DNA of 64,000 bases, from positions 517,234 through 581,233 of the forward strand of contig NZ_JAIWJF010000001.1 of assembly GCF_021654115.1 (NCBI RefSeq), given 5' to 3'. The first letter of the stretch is position 1. Every line of letters starts with the position of its first letter. The notes beneath the pieces were generated by a model. That model saw only the letters and a list, made by a program, of their open reading frames with translations, was not told the DNA's origin and searched no databases. Shown piece after piece: positions 44,705 through 53,803 of the stretch. Both the position numbers and the translations under genes were made by a program. The DNA comes from Furfurilactobacillus milii (lineage in GTDB: Bacteria; Bacillota; Bacilli; Lactobacillales; Lactobacillaceae).

Positions 44705-46210
44705 TTACTTCACAGCCACTCGAATCATATTCCAAGACAATGGTTCTAATTTGGCACTGATATTTTCACCAGTAATCGCAACACTAGCTAGTGGCTGAAT
44801 TGACATTTTGCCATCGCGGTTGTCGGCCTTAACGGCATAACCATAAAACTGGGTTGCTTCTATGATGTGATCAATATCAAAACCAGTAGGATTGATTGAT
44901 AAGTCGGCGTTTTCATGTTGGTTTTTATTTTCAGCAAAAACAATCAGCTCATTAGCTTCTTTATTATAGATGGTGACGCTGTCCATCAGTGGAACATTTT
45001 TAAATTGACGGGAATTGTATGTTGGAACGTCAACGCTACTATTTAACACAACGCCGTGTCCATACGTTGCCATTTGCATGAATGGATAATAAATGGATTG
45101 CAACCACACGCCGCCGTTGGTGTCCGTCATAATTGGTGCAATGACGTTGACGAGTTGTGCAAGGCAAGCAATCTTAACGCGGTCAGCGTGTTTCAGTAAC
45201 GTCATTAGTAAACTACCGACGAGTAAGGCGTCTTCAAAGTTATATACATCTTCCAACAAGTGCGGACCGACCTGCCACGGTTTAATCTTGGTGTCAGCGT
45301 CGTTTGAATGATACCAAACATTCCATTCATCAAACGACAAGTTGATTTGTTTACTTGACCGTTTGCGGGCCTGAACCGCATCACACATAGCGATGACGCC
45401 ACTAATGAATTGGTCTAAATCTTCGTTTTTAGCTAAGAAATTATCCAATTCTGTCGGATCATCATCTCCGTAATAGCCATAGTAACGGTGCAAGGACAGG
45501 TAGTCTACATTGTCGTAACATTCATCCAATACGGTTTCTTCCCAAGTGCCAAATGTCGGGTTGTCAAGGGACGAACTGCCACAGGCGACAAGCTCAATAC
45601 TATCATCCACTTGTTTCATGGCCTTAGCAGTTTCGTTAGCTAGATGTGCATATTCAGATGCGGTTTTAGTGCCAATCTCCCACGGACCATCCATTTCGTT
45701 ACCTAAACACCAAGTCTTAATAGCAAATGGTTTGGAATCGCCATTCTTTCCACGCAGATCACTCAATTCAGTGCCGCCTGGAAAGTTGCAGTACTCGACT
45801 AGATCGGCTGCCTCTTGAATGCCACGAGTACCTAAATTAACAGCCATGTTTGGCACGGCCCCGACTTTCTTTGACCAGTGCATAAATTCATGCAGGCCAA
45901 ATTGATTTGTTTCCAGTTCCTTCCAAGCGATATCTAAGCGGGTTGGTCGTTGATTTTTAGGACCGATGCCGTCTTCCCACTTGTATTGTGATAGGAAATT
46001 GCCACCTGGATAACGAATCAATGGCACATGCAGACTTTTTACTGCATTGATAACATCTTTGCGGAATCCTTCTTCATCTGCTTCAAGATGATCAGGTTGA
46101 TAAATACCGGTGTAAACAGCTCGTCCTAGTTGTTCGATGAAGGAACCGTAGATGCGATCATCAATTTTGGAAATGGCATTGTTTGCGACGGTATTGATAA
46201 TAGCTTTCAT
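44705..46210 (-). CDS. abfA: Alpha-L-arabinofuranosidase, GH51
   Basis: 501 residues. It releases terminal arabinofuranose from arabinan or arabinoxylan oligomers by a retaining mechanism. GH51 marks: YGSFIEQLGRAVYTGIY near the start, RYPGGNFLSQYKWEDGIGP, the acid/base Glu in WCLGNEMDGPW, YLSLHRYYG and the nucleophile Glu in FDEWNVWY. No signal peptide, so it acts on imported oligomers. ATG 46210 follows AAAGGTAA; a longer reading from 46243 overlaps the transporter gene. It is 10 bases after the GPH transporter on the same strand and forms an operon with it. Confidence 0.93.
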   Translation of the reverse strand: MKAIINTVANNAISKIDDRIYGSFIEQLGRAVYTGIYQPDHLEADEEGFRKDVINAVKSLHVPLIRYPGGNFLSQYKWEDGIGPKNQRPTRLDIAWKELETNQFGLHEFMHWSKKVGAVPNMAVNLGTRGIQEAADLVEYCNFPGGTELSDLRGKNGDSKPFAIKTWCLGNEMDGPWEIGTKTASEYAHLANETAKAMKQVDDSIELVACGSSSLDNPTFGTWEETVLDECYDNVDYLSLHRYYGYYGDDDPTELDNFLAKNEDLDQFISGVIAMCDAVQARKRSSKQINLSFDEWNVWYHSNDADTKIKPWQVGPHLLEDVYNFEDALLVGSLLMTLLKHADRVKIACLAQLVNVIAPIMTDTNGGVWLQSIYYPFMQMATYGHGVVLNSSVDVPTYNSRQFKNVPLMDSVTIYNKEANELIVFAENKNQHENADLSINPTGFDIDHIIEATQFYGYAVKADNRDGKMSIQPLASVAITGENISAKLEPLSWNMIRVAVK

Positions 46211-46220
46211 AAAATTACCT

Positions 46221-47597
46221 TTAGCTTTCTTTAATTTGACCACGACGATCGATTAATGTTTCTCGAATCGTCGTTTCTTTGCGTTCGAACTTTAAATAAG
46301 CAATCATAATAAGTGCGCCACCGATAAAGAAAATGGCGGGAAGATAACTAAAACAGAATTTGATGGCGGAAAGCGATGCTGCATTTTGTGCAACACCAGC
46401 TTTGTAGCCAGCGTGGTTAAGAATCATTGATGGAGCCCAACCGCCTAGACCAGATCCCATCTTAATTGCGAATGAACTACCGATTGCGGTTAAGAAACCA
46501 CTGGCGCGAATCCCGTTTTTCCATTCACCGTAATCGACTGTGTCTGATAGCATTGCGAATGGCATTGAGACGGAAATACCAGTACCGATGGATGCGATGC
46601 TCCAGGCAACAGCTAAGGCAATGAAAGAGTGACCAGTAAATGCGATTGCAATTTGACCCAAGGCTGCAAGTAATAATCCGGCAATTAAAACTTGTGTTTT
46701 AGCAAATTTTTTAACAAGGAATGGAATTAACAGCATACCTACCATTTGAAACATAACTAATGCGTTTAACACTGATGCAAAGCCCTTGGCACCGAGATTG
46801 TACTGTGTGTAATACACTAAAACCGATGTTCGCGAAGAGTTTCCAAGCCAATAAAAGATAAAACCAAGAACCAAGATGAACCAAGGCCAATTAGACTTGG
46901 CCGCTCTAATTGAGTCTATAATTGGCAAGGCTTTCTGTGATTGAGTGTTGATTTCACGAGTATCGAAGAACGCAAACATGAGAAGAGCAAACCCAATAAC
47001 AGCTAATACAAGCGCGATTGTGCGCCAACCAGTGACGGCACTGCCACCGCCAAAAAAGGCAACGAAACTTAAGGTAAAGGTTGCGGTGATGAAAAACCCG
47101 ATGTTACCACCGATCATTCGTGTACTGTTTAGCTTGATTCGTTGGTCGGAATCGTTACTGAGATTTGGCAAAATGGAGCTGATGGGAGTTCCAACTCCTG
47201 TATATGAAATTCCAAACAGAAGGTAGGTAATCATTGCCCACCAAAACTTACCAGTTGAACTTAGCGAAGGAGACCAGAACATGAGAATAAAGAATATTGC
47301 AAAGGGGAATGCAATCCATAAAAAGTACGGACGACTTTGTCCCCAACGTGTGTGGGTATGGTCAATGATAAATCCCCATACTGGTGCGTCAAAGGCATCA
47401 AGTATTCGTGCCGCTAGGAGAATCGTGCCTGCTGCAGCGACTGATAATCCGAAAACATCAGTGTAGTAGTACAAAATAAAAGTTGTAACAGTGGTATAAA
47501 GCAGGTTTCCTGCCATATCTGTACTGGCATAGGCTAGCATCCGATGAAACGGAATTTTGGTTGAAGATTTGAGCGATTCTGCAATGTGGCTTTTCAC
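46221..47597 (-). CDS. GPH-family glycoside:cation symporter
   Basis: 458 residues, 12 membrane segments. MLAYASTDMAGNLLYTTVTTFILYYYTDVFGLS and DAPVWGFIIDHTHTRWGQSRPYFLW are the GPH signatures (the loop after helix 2 holds D-x-x-x-D-x-T/R-x-G-x-x-R-P). DTVDYGEWKNGIR is the second conserved loop. Because the GH51 arabinofuranosidase follows directly, arabinosides are the likely cargo. GGAGGAAAC precedes ATG 47597, with a cre box a little upstream. Confidence 0.88.
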   Translation of the reverse strand: MKSHIAESLKSSTKIPFHRMLAYASTDMAGNLLYTTVTTFILYYYTDVFGLSVAAAGTILLAARILDAFDAPVWGFIIDHTHTRWGQSRPYFLWIAFPFAIFFILMFWSPSLSSTGKFWWAMITYLLFGISYTGVGTPISSILPNLSNDSDQRIKLNSTRMIGGNIGFFITATFTLSFVAFFGGGSAVTGWRTIALVLAVIGFALLMFAFFDTREINTQSQKALPIIDSIRAAKSNWPWFILVLGFIFYWLGNSSRTSVLVYYTQYNLGAKGFASVLNALVMFQMVGMLLIPFLVKKFAKTQVLIAGLLLAALGQIAIAFTGHSFIALAVAWSIASIGTGISVSMPFAMLSDTVDYGEWKNGIRASGFLTAIGSSFAIKMGSGLGGWAPSMILNHAGYKAGVAQNAASLSAIKFCFSYLPAIFFIGGALIMIAYLKFERKETTIRETLIDRRGQIKES

Positions 47598-47638
47598 AAT
47601 GTTTCCTCCTGAAGTGAATAAGATTGGTCGATATTTTT

Positions 47639-47652
47639 TAAAAGCGCTTTCA
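47639..47652 (-). promoter_or_regulatory. cre box before the GPH-GH51 operon
   Basis: TAAAAGCGCTTTCA reads on the minus strand as TGAAAGCGCTTTTA, matching the CcpA consensus except at the end. It is 42 bases before the transporter start, so glucose repression is expected. Confidence 0.6.
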
Positions 47653-47825
47653 TTGACCTTAATTTACCCATATCATTAAGCAATTAACATTCAATAGCTC
47701 ACAGAGTATTTATAAAAAATCACACTTTTAAACTAGCTATGCAGTTTTGGAAGACCATCGGACGCATAATAAGGGGCAATAGGGAATTGATGGCTGGTGT
47801 CGACGAAAACGCACGGAGGAAAACA

Positions 47826-48680
47826 ATGACTCAATACTTATCTATATCATGCTTGCCCTTTCCAACATTTATCGAAGGTGGGTATGCGACTTTTGAAGTG
47901 GGCGATCAACATCCAAATCGAGATGATTTACAATACTTCATTCTTATGGTTATGCGTAAAGGTTGCTTGTTCATCGCCGAAGATGATGCTCACTATACGA
48001 TTAAGGCTGGTCAGATATTTATATTGCGTCCAAGACATCACCATTACTCTTGGAAGCCAGTGGCAGAGCGAACGGAGTACTACTGGCTTCATTTTTATGT
48101 GGCTGGAGAATGGAGTCAAAATGTCAATCCGACACCGTTGACACCAAGTATTGCCGTTCCGACGCTGCATTACTACACACCATCGACGACTGTTTATTTG
48201 GCCAAGCAATTCAATATTCCAAATCAAGATCAACTCATGCCAACAATTCGGCAAATTTTTGAGGAAAGCCAACAGTCCAACAGCTATGGTTTTTGGCGAG
48301 CTCAGCAATTATTTATTGATGTGCTTCAAGCCGTACAATATAGTTCAGCCAAGGAAACGCGTCTTGCAGAGCTAGCGGCACATGTTCAAGAATACTTGCG
48401 CACTCATTACCAATCACGGATTACAAATGAGGAATTGAGCCGGGTCTTTCATTTCCACCCTAATTATATTAGTCGAGCAGTTAAACAGACGACTGGCTTG
48501 ACGCCGGATGAGTTTGTTAAACAGTATCGGATGGAAGAAGCAAAACGTCAGTTACTTAATACGTCGCTTCCAATTTCTACTATTGCTGAAAGGATTGGTT
48601 ATCAAAACATTTATTACTTTTCAACGTCGTTTAAGAAGCAAGTTGGTGTCTCACCTAGAACATATCGAATCAATGGTTAA
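47826..48680 (+). CDS. AraC-family transcriptional regulator
   Basis: 284 residues. An N-terminal cupin-type sensing domain (about 1-150, with LFIAEDDAHYTIKAGQIFILRPRHHHYSW) is followed by two helix-turn-helix units (about 185-284: ITNEELSRVFHFHPNYISRAVKQTTG and ISTIAERIGYQNIYYFSTSFKKQVGVSPRTYR). The start is ATG 47826 after GGAGGAAAA; the longer frame from 47739 lacks a ribosome site. It is divergent from the GPH-GH51 operon and upstream of the 787-residue gene, so it most likely activates one or both in response to an arabinose-containing sugar. Confidence 0.88.
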   Translation: MTQYLSISCLPFPTFIEGGYATFEVGDQHPNRDDLQYFILMVMRKGCLFIAEDDAHYTIKAGQIFILRPRHHHYSWKPVAERTEYYWLHFYVAGEWSQNVNPTPLTPSIAVPTLHYYTPSTTVYLAKQFNIPNQDQLMPTIRQIFEESQQSNSYGFWRAQQLFIDVLQAVQYSSAKETRLAELAAHVQEYLRTHYQSRITNEELSRVFHFHPNYISRAVKQTTGLTPDEFVKQYRMEEAKRQLLNTSLPISTIAERIGYQNIYYFSTSFKKQVGVSPRTYRING

Positions 48681-48770
48681 CACCGCGACATAACGAATCG
48701 ATGTGTGATATTTTATAAATTTATCTTTGCCTTTTACATTTATTGATATGCTTGAGCGCTTTATACTCAC

Positions 48771-48785
48771 TGTAAAGCGCTTTCA
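48771..48785 (+). promoter_or_regulatory. cre-like box before the 787-residue gene
   Basis: TGTAAAGCGCTTTCA is a palindromic cre variant with one extra base relative to the consensus. A related GAGCGCTTTA stands about 17 bases earlier. No other feature is seen in 48681-48812. Confidence 0.45.
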
Positions 48786-48812
48786 TTAATTTAAAAATAG
48801 TGAGGTACAAAC

Positions 48813-51176
48813 ATGCATTCAAAACGCTTCGACATGCAGCACAATTCCCATGGAGCAATTACAAGTCTTATTGATCAGGAAGACACTGATAAGATGAACT
48901 GGGTAATTAACCCTAGTTACTTAGATAAAGTAGGCTACACCGACAGTGATAAATTGTTTGGTGAATTCGAAATAATAATCGGGAACCATCATTACAAAAG
49001 CATTGAATTAAAGCCGGTTCTTAAAGAAACTAGTGAACAATTGATAGTTAAATATCAGCTCCCTGAAGCAACAATTACGTTGAATTATGAATTGATTAAC
49101 GATCAGTTGCAGTGGCAAATTCTGTTACAGAATAATACGTATGAGCCTGTAAAAATAACAAGTCTCGGTGTCTGGTGCTCACTGGCCTATATTATGTTTC
49201 GAGATCGAGATGTCCTCCAGAACATTCATCGTTCCACAGCTGTTTTTCCTTCGGTTGCCCCGAACTTTACTAAATTAGCTGGAATGCGCCGTGATAATGA
49301 AGGAAAGAACATGGGGTTATTTCAGACAGCAGGTGTGGTTCAGTCAGTTGGAACCGCTTGTGAGTGGACGAATCGATTCTTTGAAAATGTATCGCCGTCA
49401 TTGGATGGTATGTTGTTTCATCAACTCATTTTGGCCGGCGGGTATCCACAAACAAAAGCACCAAAAAGAGATTGGATATACCCGCATAGTAGCATCACTT
49501 TAACCGACGAAATGAAGTGGTCTTTTGTTCTCACCCCCTTTAGCGATCAGGATAATTTTACTGATGTGGCCCAACATTTTGGTCACCCACGCATAACATA
49601 CCCACCAATTATCATTCAAAATCAGACAGCTACAGTAACGATCGAGGAACCAACGAACGATTTGGTTGAACGAATTGTTTTACGTACTAATGTTGATAAC
49701 GAGATTATTGAACGTGATGTAACCTCTAGTCTTAAACAAAACGTGTTGACGTTAACTCCAACAGAGGTGGGCGAACATGAGTTGCGTATTACTCTTGAAA
49801 GTGGCAGACAGGATCGTATTGTATTCAATGTTATGCCGCCGATTCATCAACTGATTCAACACCGCGTGGATTGGTTAAGCATCCACTCTTTCGAAGATGC
49901 TTCGGGCAAACATCCATATTCATTCAGACCTGTTTCTAACCAAGGCGAATCATTAGGTAAATTGAGTTTAATCTTAATGGCAAATCTGTTAAACCCGACT
50001 GAAAAAACAATGGCTCAGGTGCGACAGGTCGAACAAAGTGCGGTGTACTACATTCGTCAAAAGTGGTTTGTTGACGGCGATTTTGGCAAACCAGCGTCCC
50101 TGTATGGAGACTTTTATCGCGTAATGGATTTCGAATACATTGGACATGTCTACTACTTATTATCACTATTTGGGGAAAATGTTTTAACACTCAATCAACC
50201 GACAGTTTATCTTCACTGGGCTGCGGATGTCTTTAATTTACGAGTTAATCCAGATATGCATGAAAGCCAGCGTGCCAAGGAAGAATCGCAAATGTTGGGC
50301 GTGTACTTTTTATACATTGATGGTCTGCTGAATGACTTAAAAGCTCATGGTATGAATGAAGACTATCGGCTAATTAAGGAATGTTGGGACAAAGCCGTAA
50401 AGCGCGTGGCAACTGATAGTCAATCGTATAAGGCTGCCATTACAGAGCACTTTTATGATAATGCTGGTTTTGGACCTGCCACTGGAGCTTTGGCTAATGC
50501 CGGCTATACGAAGGCTGCCAGTCGATATGCAGAATTGTTAAAAGCCAACATTGGCTTCAGCAATGATTTTCGAAGCCAAGCGCCAGACCGTTGGTGGGAA
50601 GCCCTCTCTTATATGATTCACTCATTATGGGGCGGGATTACAGCGGCTTCTAGCCTACTAGCCTATGAAAAAATGGGTGACACTGAGCTATTACGAGGGG
50701 CTTATCGTGCATTTGCGGGTGTGTTATACATGTATGATGCAAACGCAACCACAACAGATCGTCTGCTCAAACCTGGAGAGGCAGCCTCGACGTATAGCAT
50801 TGCAGGGCCAAATATCAATCGACCGGACCTATCTCGAAATCGTTTTGGACAATCAGTTTTTGCTCAGGACGGTGGTATTTTTACTAGACTATTCCCTGAT
50901 GGTGATACAGGCCATGATGATTGGGATATGGGCGAAGAATTGGCCGCTTACTTAACTGGATTTGGACAAAAGGCGTATGTGTATACAAAAGCAGATGGAA
51001 CACTTGGTGTGATCAATGGCAACCTAGTCAAATTAAGACAGGATGAGTACAGGGTTACCAGTTATGCACCATACCCTCGTGAAATCCTAGATGTTGAACG
51101 AAACAGGTGTTTAAAAACATCGAGTAAGACCGTTCGTTACAATATTCAAAATGGATTTAAAACGGATGAAGGTTAG
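48813..51176 (+). CDS. Large cytoplasmic protein in the arabinan locus, possible new glycoside hydrolase (DUF5695-like)
   Basis: 787 residues, no signal peptide. N-terminal part (1-340) beta-rich, like the beta-sandwich leading domain of many glycoside hydrolases. C-terminal part (about 350-740) helical, with aromatic-rich motifs such as YGDFYRVMDFEYIGHVYYLLS, DRWWEALSYMIHSLWGG and GHDDWDMGEELAAYL, as in (alpha/alpha)6 barrels. I cannot place it firmly; it recalls DUF5695 proteins, but no family was checked. Candidate acids are the Asp/Glu of those motifs. Neighbours (AraC regulator, GH51, GH43, arabinoside carriers, cre box) point to breakdown of an arabinose-containing oligomer. GTGAGG precedes ATG 48813. 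Confidence 0.6.
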   Translation: MHSKRFDMQHNSHGAITSLIDQEDTDKMNWVINPSYLDKVGYTDSDKLFGEFEIIIGNHHYKSIELKPVLKETSEQLIVKYQLPEATITLNYELINDQLQWQILLQNNTYEPVKITSLGVWCSLAYIMFRDRDVLQNIHRSTAVFPSVAPNFTKLAGMRRDNEGKNMGLFQTAGVVQSVGTACEWTNRFFENVSPSLDGMLFHQLILAGGYPQTKAPKRDWIYPHSSITLTDEMKWSFVLTPFSDQDNFTDVAQHFGHPRITYPPIIIQNQTATVTIEEPTNDLVERIVLRTNVDNEIIERDVTSSLKQNVLTLTPTEVGEHELRITLESGRQDRIVFNVMPPIHQLIQHRVDWLSIHSFEDASGKHPYSFRPVSNQGESLGKLSLILMANLLNPTEKTMAQVRQVEQSAVYYIRQKWFVDGDFGKPASLYGDFYRVMDFEYIGHVYYLLSLFGENVLTLNQPTVYLHWAADVFNLRVNPDMHESQRAKEESQMLGVYFLYIDGLLNDLKAHGMNEDYRLIKECWDKAVKRVATDSQSYKAAITEHFYDNAGFGPATGALANAGYTKAASRYAELLKANIGFSNDFRSQAPDRWWEALSYMIHSLWGGITAASSLLAYEKMGDTELLRGAYRAFAGVLYMYDANATTTDRLLKPGEAASTYSIAGPNINRPDLSRNRFGQSVFAQDGGIFTRLFPDGDTGHDDWDMGEELAAYLTGFGQKAYVYTKADGTLGVINGNLVKLRQDEYRVTSYAPYPREILDVERNRCLKTSSKTVRYNIQNGFKTDEG

Positions 51177-51204
51177 TATTTATTCATGATTAAATGATTT
51201 ATAT

Positions 51205-51256
51205 AAAATGAGCCATTAAGGAGAGGTAGCAACCGTTCCTTAATGGCTCATTTTTG
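51205..51256. terminator. Bidirectional terminator
   Basis: AAAATGAGCCATTAAGGA (51205-51222) pairs with TCCTTAATGGCTCATTTT (51237-51254), flanked by A and T runs. It lies between the convergent 787-residue gene and the LacY-type carrier gene. Confidence 0.92.
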
Positions 51257-51272
51257 TTACATTTTCGATTGC

Positions 51273-52544
51273 CTAATTATCAGAATCATTTGCTGGCGTC
51301 GGTGTATCTTTTGGCGCCTCGACTTCACCAGCCTGTACTTTATCTTCTTTCTTTAAGAAGAATGTAGCGAACAGTGTAATGACAAAGACTAGAACACCCA
51401 TCCAGATGTACGTGTGTTGGTAACCGATCACATCGTATAATTTACCGGCAACAGAGGAGAAAATGAAGACCGATATTTGCTTAGCAAAGTTTGATGCGAG
51501 GGCGTAAACCGTAGCGTATAAACGAATATCGAAGGCACCAGCGATGTACTTCATGATAGACGTTAACAGTAATGGCATTTCCAGTCCGGCGAGCAAACGG
51601 AAGAAGACAACCCAGCCCCAAGTTGGTGACAAAGCAGAACCTAAGATCCGAATGCAAGTGATGAAGCCGTAGATGATCAAACCATTTTTAGAACCGATTT
51701 TGTTGATGATCCATGGCATTGGGAACATGAGCAAGAATTCAATGGCCGTTTGACCGGAAGTCATGTAACTGTAAACCAATGTGCCTTGTGCAGCGGTGTG
51801 GAAGAACGTCTTGAAGAAGATAATGAATTGTTGGTCGAACACATCGAAAATAGCTGATGCACCCATGTAGAAAATGGCCAGAACCCATAAGTTTTTAATC
51901 TTGAACACAGACATAACGGTCTTCATGTCCAAAGAGTTAGATGTGTCCCCAGCAGCAGAAGCGTTGTCCATGTCGATTTTGTCACTGAATAACAGTAAGC
52001 CAGTTAAGATAATGGCAGCAACGGTACATGCCCAGAAGATTGAGTCTGGTGACCACAGGAATAAACGACCGGCAATCAATGAAGCGACAACACCGGCAAC
52101 AGAACCACCAACACGTGAGTGAGCGTATTCAAACTTGTTTGCTAAACTGGCACGTTGAACATATTGTTCAATAACGGAAACCCCACCGTTTAAGACAAAG
52201 CTGAGGAAGGTCCCAGTGACAATGGCAACCAAGAAAGAATTGATGTGAAGCAAGGGTAAGAAGACCCATTGGAAGTAAGGTCCGATAAAAATAGCAACAA
52301 CAGAAATTAAAATAACTAAGTTCTTTTTAAATAACAGCTTGTCGGAAACGACCCCGAAGATTGGCTGGAAAATAAGTGAAATTCCGGCCATCATGGAGAA
52401 GACAGCCCCAGATTCAGTCCCGTTTAAGTGACCAACTTGTTCCATCCATAACGTTAAATAGCCATAGACGGTAGCCCAGATGAAGAAATAACTAAAGTGG
52501 GAGAAGGGGAACCCCCAGAAGTGTTTTGATTCAGTTTTTTGCAT
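51273..52544 (-). CDS. LacY-type oligosaccharide:H+ symporter (MFS)
   Basis: 423 residues, 12 membrane segments. FWGFPFSHFSYFFIWATVYGYLTLWMEQ and LIFQPIFGVVSDKLLFKKNL match the OHS group (LacY, RafB, CscB), including the helix 2-3 loop. SRVGGSVAGVVASLIAGRLF and FDVFDQQFIIFFKTFF are also as in that group. The C-terminal tail is acidic and Pro-rich. It follows the GH43 gene by 29 bases on the same strand, so it probably imports the oligosaccharide that GH43 cleaves. AGAGG precedes ATG 52544. Confidence 0.87.
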   Translation of the reverse strand: MQKTESKHFWGFPFSHFSYFFIWATVYGYLTLWMEQVGHLNGTESGAVFSMMAGISLIFQPIFGVVSDKLLFKKNLVILISVVAIFIGPYFQWVFLPLLHINSFLVAIVTGTFLSFVLNGGVSVIEQYVQRASLANKFEYAHSRVGGSVAGVVASLIAGRLFLWSPDSIFWACTVAAIILTGLLLFSDKIDMDNASAAGDTSNSLDMKTVMSVFKIKNLWVLAIFYMGASAIFDVFDQQFIIFFKTFFHTAAQGTLVYSYMTSGQTAIEFLLMFPMPWIINKIGSKNGLIIYGFITCIRILGSALSPTWGWVVFFRLLAGLEMPLLLTSIMKYIAGAFDIRLYATVYALASNFAKQISVFIFSSVAGKLYDVIGYQHTYIWMGVLVFVITLFATFFLKKEDKVQAGEVEAPKDTPTPANDSDN

Positions 52545-52573
52545 GATGTTTTTAACCTCTATTTTCTAAATGA

Positions 52574-53548
52574 TTAGTCATAGTTGTAAGGCACTGGTTT
52601 GCCAAAGTTAGGGGTGCCATCATCGTTCCACGTAAAGGGTTGAACCTTCGTATGGCGATTTGGATCATACAGTGGATCGCCCTTGATTTCTGTGTAGTCA
52701 CGACAGTGGTAAACCAAAATATCCGTTTGACCGTCTTCGGCTATTGTGAAGGAATTGTGGCCGGGTCCGAATTGGTCATGGTCAAGGTCGCTTTGGAAGA
52801 CTGGTTTTTCTGCCTTGTGCCACTGACTGGCATCAAGCAAATCAGCATTTTCATCAACGCTTAACATACCCATACAGTAGTTTTCATCGGTCGCACTAGC
52901 CGAGTAAGTTAAGAAGTATCGACCATTACGATGGATCACGGCAGGACCTTCATTTACCCAGAAAATCTTCGTTTCCCAGTCAAATTCAGGTTTGGTCAAC
53001 ATTACAGGCTTAGTTTTAAGTGTCCAGGGGTTAGCCATTTCAGCAATGTAGATATTGGAATTACCCTTAATGGCTGGATCTTTTTGTGCCCAAACGTAGT
53101 ACAACTTGTCGTTAGCTTCAAAACAGGTTGCATCGAGCGAGAAAGAATCCATTGGTGTTTTGACTTGACCATGTTCAATCCAATCATCTTCGCTGCGCAT
53201 TGGATCTGCGTTATCGCATTCAATGCAGAACATGCGGTGTTGGAACATACCGTTTTTGTCGAACGCCGTTGTTTCGGCTGCGGCAAAATAGATGAACCAC
53301 TTGCCGTCGATGTAATGAATCTCTGGTGCCCAGATTAATTGACTCATCGGGCCGCTGTCATGTTTACGCCAAATAGTGCGTGGTGCAGCATGGGCGAGGC
53401 CGGCCAATGTTTTGGCACGACGGATTTCAATGAGGTTATATGCAGGTACCGAAGCGGTGAAATAATAATAGCCGTCTGTGTGCTTATAAATAAATGGATC
53501 GGCGCGCTGCACAATTAGTGGATTAATGTAATCTGTTGCAGTTGTCAT
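52574..53548 (-). CDS. GH43-family glycosidase (arabinofuranosidase type)
   Basis: 324 residues, five-bladed propeller. The three catalytic acids are visible: Asp in RADPFIY (general base), Asp in FSLDATCF (pKa modulator) and Glu in VNEGPAVI (general acid). RDYTEIKGDPLYDPNRHTKVQPFTW ends the domain. No signal peptide, so it works on imported oligosaccharides, releasing arabinose or xylose. The start ATG 53548 (AAGGGAC upstream) is preferred to the ATG 18 bases earlier. First gene of the operon with the LacY-type carrier; its promoter region holds two cre boxes and an AraR-type palindrome. Confidence 0.88.
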   Translation of the reverse strand: MTTATDYINPLIVQRADPFIYKHTDGYYYFTASVPAYNLIEIRRAKTLAGLAHAAPRTIWRKHDSGPMSQLIWAPEIHYIDGKWFIYFAAAETTAFDKNGMFQHRMFCIECDNADPMRSEDDWIEHGQVKTPMDSFSLDATCFEANDKLYYVWAQKDPAIKGNSNIYIAEMANPWTLKTKPVMLTKPEFDWETKIFWVNEGPAVIHRNGRYFLTYSASATDENYCMGMLSVDENADLLDASQWHKAEKPVFQSDLDHDQFGPGHNSFTIAEDGQTDILVYHCRDYTEIKGDPLYDPNRHTKVQPFTWNDDGTPNFGKPVPYNYD

Positions 53549-53639
53549 ATCAACTTGTCCCTTCATGTCTTGTTTGTTAATCGGACGAACGACGTTAGCT
53601 AACTTGTTATCCTTTGTACAAGATTAGAGTACAGGCAGA

Positions 53640-53705
53640 AGCAAACGCTTACAATGATGTTTGCAACATTTATTCGAATAAATTTGGATAATGTAAGCGT
53701 TTATA
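53640..53705. promoter_or_regulatory. cre - AraR palindrome - cre between the GH43 and ArsR-type genes
   Basis: AGCAAACGCTTACA (53640-53653, cre on the minus strand), ATTTATTCGAATAAAT (53668-53683) and TGTAAGCGTTTATA (53692-53705, cre on the plus strand) form a nearly symmetric array in the divergent promoter region. Each direction therefore has its own CcpA site, with the shared specific operator in the middle. Confidence 0.7.
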
Positions 53706-53803
53706 TTATAATTTTAGTAAAAGAAACCGCTTTATATTAATTTAAAGCAATGTAAATGTTGTTTGTTACCGTCTGATTAACAAAAAGGTTGGTGTTATCC
53801 ATA

